Shown piece after piece: positions 61,392 through 64,000 of a stretch of DNA of 64,000 nt. This stretch comes from Poecilobothrus nobilitatus (lineage: Eukaryota; Arthropoda; Insecta; Diptera; Dolichopodidae). Under the pieces are notes generated by a model. The model made no database searches, was not told the DNA's origin, and worked only from the letters and a program-made list of their open reading frames with translations. Positions within the stretch are counted from its first letter, which is position 1. Each line of letters opens with the position of its first letter. The stretch lies in contig OX352774.1 in the NCBI GenBank assembly GCA_947095535.1, forward strand, positions 247,777,825-247,841,824, read 5' to 3'. The translations under genes and the position numbers were made by a program.

Positions 61392-64000
61392 AAGAAAAAT
61401 TTAAAATTTAAATGAGATTAAGGCCGTTTCCGAATCTATCGCACTAGCACTTGACACTCTACACATTGTTTTCTTACATGTATTACTCTTTTAGGGCGAA
61501 CATTTAGTATACTTAGTCGAGAGTTCACTAAAAGATTGACAGATAATCAAGTGGGATCAGTCAATTTAATGCACTACTTTCGAATGCACTAAACAATTTT
61601 CAGAGTTTTTCGGAATTAATTTAGTAGCTAGTGCGAAGTGCGATAGAAAGAAAAAGAAATTTTTTTTTTTATTACTCTATGTAATATAAACTAACATTTT
61701 TAATTAAAAAAACATTATTTTATTTCTTTCTTTAAAAATTTCTTAGGTTATTAACCTTTTAATACGCAAGTTTTTTTCTTTGTCTCCAAAAAGGAATTAT
61801 AATTGCTTTAAGGAAATTAAAATTTGAACTAAAATAAAATGAATATGTAACTAACTAACTAGTTAACTTTTTTTAACTGAAACAAGTTTTACAAGTGCTG
61901 AAAAATTAAAAATTAAAAAAAAAAAAACAGATTTTTCCTAAATGTAATCTTTAAAAAGAAAACCGCACTTTCATTCCATTCCATTCATTCTTTAAAACTC
62001 AATTAACTATCATTTAACTAACTATATATCCAGTCCCTTTAAATTTTTTTTTTTTTTTGATTAAGTTCAATACCCATTAAATATTCGCATCTTGTCCAAT
62101 AAATATGCAAATTTTTCACGAAACTTTTTTTTTTTTTTTTTGATATTTATAATTAAAGTTTACAAGATTTTTTTTTTTAAATTGCATTGAAATTTCTTTT
62201 TTTTTGTAAACATCTTAATTTCTTTGAATGACCATCCCAATAACTTATGATAACTAACCGGTTATTATGTCTATGTTAACATATATAAGATACTTATAAC
62301 AGAATTTTTTAAAACATATTTTCTTAATTATATATATATATCAGTATAATTATGTGTTATCTTAAGATACATCTTAAAATAAACTTTAATTTAAAAAAAA
62401 AAATGATTACATAAAAAGAAAGTACCTACAAATTTATTTACATATATGTACGTATGATATCCCTTTCTTTTCTTTTTTACAAAATAAAAAAATAAAACTT
62501 AAGATAAATGTCCTGATTTTATTTTACAAAATCTGATAATGATTTTAACTTTTAAATATTTTTGCATCAAACCGCATTATTATTTTTTAAAGAAGATGAA
62601 AATTAAATAAAACCTGTACCAACCAGTATTTTAAATAAGATTTTAAGATTTTTCTTCCTCTTAACTTGATTAACAATTTGATTATCAAAAAAAAAAAAAA
62701 AAACACCAAAAGAACAACTTTTACTAATTTTCTTAACAAAAAGTTATGTTCTGTTCATCATCTGAGCCTACATACATGTTATTTTTTTTTTGCAAAATTT
62801 TAAATTTCCTTATTTGTCATCATATAACTACAATAAAAAAATTTTCCCTTCTTTCTTCTCATCCTTTACTCTTTCCAATTTAAACCATTTTTCTTGTTCT
62901 TATATTTTTAATACAAGTTTTATATCTTGTTTTTTTTATTTTTTTTATTTTTCTCGTTTTTGTATCTTATAATTATTATTATTGTCTGTAAACGAAATGC
63001 TATAAAATTAAAACCTTAGGTATAAATTTTATCCATTAACCAATTCAAAAAAAAAAAAAAAAAAACGAAATTCTCTGAAATTTTAACACGATTGGCAAAA
63101 TTTGTGTGTTGAATTTCAAAATATGAAATACGAGGGAAATCATAAAAAAAAAAAAAAAAAAAACAAAAATTCTAAATTTAAAAGAATGATACAATAGAGA
63201 TAAGATACGAGAAGTAATTATTGCAAAACCACGAAAAAAAAAAAAACAAATTTTTTTTTAATGCTTAAAGAAATTTTTTAAGAAATCAAGAAAGAAGTGA
63301 AGTGAAGTGTTTATGAAGAAGAAGAATAAGAAGAAGAGGTTAGAAGAGATTAAAAGAAGAATAAGAAGAAGAGGTTAGAAGAGATGAAAAGAAGAGTAAA
63401 AACTATGTTTTAAACGTAAATGAATGTTAAAAAAAAAAAACTTGTTGGTTTGGCTTTTTTTTTAATGTATGGTTTTTATTTATGTGAGAAGATATGTGCG
63501 ACGCGAAAGATGATGTCAATAAAAACAAAAAAAAAAAAAACAAAAAATAATAATATTTAATAATAAAAATTAACTAAACAAAAAAAAAAATCTTAAGATA
63601 AGGAAAAAATAAATTATATTTTAAGATATATTATGTGTATATATATATACTTATCATATATAAGTACATATATTTATGAATTATTTGAATGGTTTTTGAA
63701 ATATTGTAGAAATACCATAAAAAAATATTGTAGCTTTATCTCTTTTGTTTTTTTTTTTTGTTGTGAAGGGGTTCAAGAACACGAAAAGTAGATTTGGACA
63801 GTTAAGAATTAAATGCTAGGTAGAAAATTATAAATTTTGCTCAGAAATTTTTTTTTTTTTTTAATTTCTGATGGATAGTTTTAAGTTTTGAAAAAAAAAA
63901 AATGTTCAATATTGTATCGTCCGGTATAAAGCACGAAAATTAAACTTTACGAATTATTTTGATATTTATTAGGTAAGTGTGAAATATTCTAATTAAACAC
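61392..64000 (+). repeat. Long direct repeat, copy 2 (runs off the window)
   Basis: Same content and order as 51,815-54,421, including the small inverted-repeat element (61,427-61,652), the 60-codon low-complexity frame (62,790-62,972, same residues), the 35-bp tandem pair and the (TA)n. The left breakpoint is sharp: the preceding TATAACCGATT shares nothing with TTATCAAAAGAA before copy 1. The repeat still matches at base 64,000, so its full length and the rest of the duplicated unit lie outside the window. Confidence 0.95.

Overview
The window is very A+T-rich (around 80% or more by eye), full of long poly(A)/poly(T) tracts, and has no intact protein-coding gene I can defend. The longest open frames are about 130 codons and are low-complexity (F/K/I/Y-rich). 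The texture and transposon content (tRNA-derived SINEs, RTE and Jockey/R1-like non-LTR fragments, a hAT with an 8-bp target duplication, pogo/Tc1-type MITEs, TACATA/TAAGTA microsatellites) point to an arthropod nuclear genome. An insect is likely and a fly plausible, but the sequence cannot fix the order or species. The DNA looks intergenic or intronic.

Layout, 1-25 kb: A/T-tract DNA; a tRNA-derived SINE at 4.82-4.99 kb directly followed by a small G+C-rich coding-like block; a 5'-truncated non-LTR copy with a 12-bp target duplication at 7.47-7.77 kb; a 774-bp pogo-like MITE at 12.88-13.66 kb; a cluster of CACCGGTGAACAT motifs at 14.2-14.4 kb; a candidate last exon behind a splice acceptor at 16.42-16.50 kb; a second copy of the non-LTR 3' end at 17.0-17.3 kb; a TIR element at 20.7-21.2 kb; a foldback element at 21.5-22.2 kb; an 84-bp SINE with a 14-bp target duplication at 22.4-22.5 kb; and a decayed RTE-clade reverse transcriptase end at 24.0-24.55 kb.

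Layout, 25-51 kb: mostly A/T-tract DNA, with a 1,576-bp hAT derivative (32.09-33.66 kb, 8-bp target duplication, transposase C-terminal relic on the minus strand); a third SINE (36.31 kb); two coding-like relics (36.6 and 38.25-38.64 kb); a TIR element carrying a 477-bp-period tandem array (44.47-45.72 kb); a ~278-bp tandem repeat invaded by a tRNA-like element and a non-LTR 3' end (46.5-47.4 kb); and two adjacent ~1.2-kb inverted-repeat elements studded with CCACTAAACC boxes (48.40-50.88 kb).

Layout, 51.8-64 kb: about 2.6 kb at 51,815-54,421 recurs almost perfectly at 61,392-64,000, in the same orientation and 9.58 kb apart, running off the window. I found two substitutions and three homopolymer-length differences. 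This is a very recent segmental duplication or an assembly artefact. The ~7 kb between the copies is poor in long homopolymers and rich in AAGTACTT palindromes. The best candidates for something undescribed are the CCACTAAACC-box element pair, the TIR-plus-tandem-array element, the modular SINE family with its hairpin, and the long duplication.
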